Source of the DNA: Leptospiraceae bacterium | Lineage (GTDB): Bacteria; Spirochaetota; Leptospiria; Turneriellales; Turneriellaceae | Length of the DNA: 15,069 nucleotides | Assembly (NCBI GenBank): GCA_016788945.1 | Contig: JAEUSA010000214.1 | Location: forward strand, 1-15,069 | Direction: 5' to 3' | Part shown: positions 14,679 to 15,069 of the stretch, one piece after another | Numbering within the stretch: the stretch's first letter is position 1 | How the letters are laid out: each line of letters starts with the position of its first letter | The notes under the pieces: model-generated | What the model saw: only the letters and a program-made list of their open reading frames with translations | What the model was told of the DNA's origin: nothing | Databases searched by the model: none | Position numbers and translations under genes: made by a program

Positions 14679-14715
14679 GGGGATCTTAAGGGGCAAAGCC
14701 CCTTAAATAATCCCC
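14679..14715. repeat. Strong hairpin, REP-like, in the fabG-acpP gap
   Basis: TTAAGGGGC (14686-14694) and GCCCCTTAA (14698-14706) form a perfect 9-base stem with a 3-base AAA loop. The helix can extend outward with GGGGAT (14679-14684) pairing to ATCCCC (14710-14715) across a small internal loop. No T-run follows, so it is not a standard terminator. The form resembles short dispersed palindromes of the REP type, but one copy cannot show that. It is directly followed by the acpP leader hairpin. Confidence 0.7.
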
Positions 14716-14718
14716 CCG

Positions 14719-14770
14719 CTCCTTTTGGGGCGGGAAAACGCAGCGCGTTTTCAATCCGCCCCAAAAGGAG
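14719..14770 (+). promoter_or_regulatory. Composite leader hairpin enclosing the acpP ribosome binding site
   Basis: CTCCTTTTGGGGCGG (14719-14733) is the exact reverse complement of CCGCCCCAAAAGGAG (14756-14770), a 15-base perfect stem. Inside it, GAAAACGC (14734-14741) pairs with GCGTTTTC (14745-14752) around a 3-base AGC loop, leaving AAT (14753-14755) unpaired. The acpP Shine-Dalgarno AAGGAG (14765-14770) is the end of the right arm and would be fully paired, 6 bases before ATG. This could be a translational control element or a mobile palindrome whose end supplies the ribosome site. Confidence 0.75.
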
Positions 14771-14776
14771 ACCCAA

Positions 14777-15019
14777 ATGGCTTCAACAGAAGAAATCATG
14801 GGCAAAGTAAAAAAGATTATCGCTGAGCAACTCGGTGTTGACGAAGGCGAAATCACAAACGAGAGCCACTTCATCGACGACCTCGGTGCAGACTCACTCG
14901 ACACTGTTGAGTTGGTAATGGCGCTCGAAGAGGAATTCGGTATCGAAATTCCTGACGAAGACGCAGAAAAAATTCAGACTGTCGGCGACGTACAAAAGTA
15001 CATCGAAGAACACTCTTGA
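14777..15019 (+). CDS. acpP: Acyl carrier protein
   Basis: An 80-residue acidic four-helix protein that carries growing acyl chains on a 4'-phosphopantetheine arm in fatty-acid synthesis. The attachment site is S40 in [18 protein letters not shown], the almost invariant helix II motif. Other landmarks are the first helix ([14 protein letters not shown]), FIDDLG before the serine, and the end [25 protein letters not shown]. Length and composition are standard. AAGGAG lies 6 bases before ATG but inside a strong hairpin. It follows fabG, giving the common fabG-acpP order, and has its own terminator after it. Holo-ACP synthase and fabF are not seen; fabF would be expected to the right. Confidence 0.97.
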   Translation: MASTEEIMGKVKKIIAEQLGVDEGEITNESHFIDDLGADSLDTVELVMALEEEFGIEIPDEDAEKIQTVGDVQKYIEEHS

Positions 15020-15027
15020 TTTTCTCG

Positions 15028-15060
15028 AGCCTGCTGGTCATTTGATCAGCAGGCTACTTT
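15028..15060 (+). terminator. Probable intrinsic terminator after acpP
   Basis: AGCCTGCTG (15028-15036) pairs perfectly with CAGCAGGCT (15047-15055), with possible further pairing inside. It is followed by ACTTTCT, a weak T-rich tract. It begins 9 bases after the acpP stop. The stem is strong but the T-run is poor, so termination may be partial. Confidence 0.65.
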
Positions 15061-15069
15061 CTCAGCTTC

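Noticed and set aside
14679..14715. Hairpin after fabG as an intrinsic terminator
   Set aside because: The stem is strong but no T-run follows on either strand, so it was listed as a palindromic repeat instead.

Overview
The window is a gene-dense bacterial stretch with a base composition a little over half G+C by eye. It has no tRNA or rRNA genes, no CRISPR array and no recognisable insertion sequence. The gene content is mostly core metabolism plus one accessory-type redox operon. The long HAMP adenylate cyclase with its Y..GL..Y..R.W / DWDGV tail and the overall style suggest a spirochaete of the Leptospira/Leptonema/Turneriella branch. That assignment is inference from family resemblance, not proof.

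Left part (1-2567, minus strand): a compact operon read leftwards. It holds trigger factor (tig), a secreted M23 metallopeptidase whose start overlaps the end of tig by 8 bases, and the first 99 codons of porphobilinogen synthase (hemB), which runs off the left edge. The hemB start lies 1 base after the peptidase stop. The 131-base divergent gap to the right (2568-2698) carries a small hairpin and a palindrome. An unrecognised 134-residue protein (2699-3103, plus) follows.

Centre (3169-8002, plus strand): a hydrogenase operon. Its order is a NuoE-like [2Fe-2S] subunit (HydC type), a NuoF-like flavoprotein (HydB type), a complete [FeFe]-hydrogenase catalytic subunit (HydA, with all H-cluster motifs), and a small basic membrane protein coupled by a GTGA overlap. 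The HydC and HydA clusters look intact. The HydB homologue is unusual: its N-terminal thioredoxin-like ferredoxin domain has lost most cluster cysteines, a second degenerate thioredoxin-like segment appears to follow, and the C-terminal 2[4Fe-4S] domain of classical bifurcating HydB is absent. The expected activity is NAD(H)-coupled H2 production or uptake, and the lost clusters raise the question of whether it still bifurcates electrons with ferredoxin. No HydE, HydF or HydG maturase is in the window. The membrane protein's 3' end runs antisense through a small minus-strand gene (7845-8159).

Right of centre (8250-12468, plus): an unrecognised protein with a C-terminal cysteine pattern, then 2 bases later a two-TM HAMP class III adenylate cyclase, then a membrane-anchored alpha/beta hydrolase. 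The hydrolase converges, with a 15-base overlap, on a minus-strand 2H phosphoesterase/2'-5' RNA ligase-like gene that lacks its first catalytic histidine. A LysE-family exporter (minus) follows, diverging from fabG.

Right edge (13863-15069, plus): fabG and acpP of fatty-acid synthesis, separated by 158 bases that hold two strong hairpins. The second is a composite hairpin that buries the acpP ribosome binding site in its right arm. A terminator hairpin follows acpP. The most noteworthy points are the cluster-depleted HydB, the acpP leader structure, the antisense gene overlap and the His-less 2H protein.
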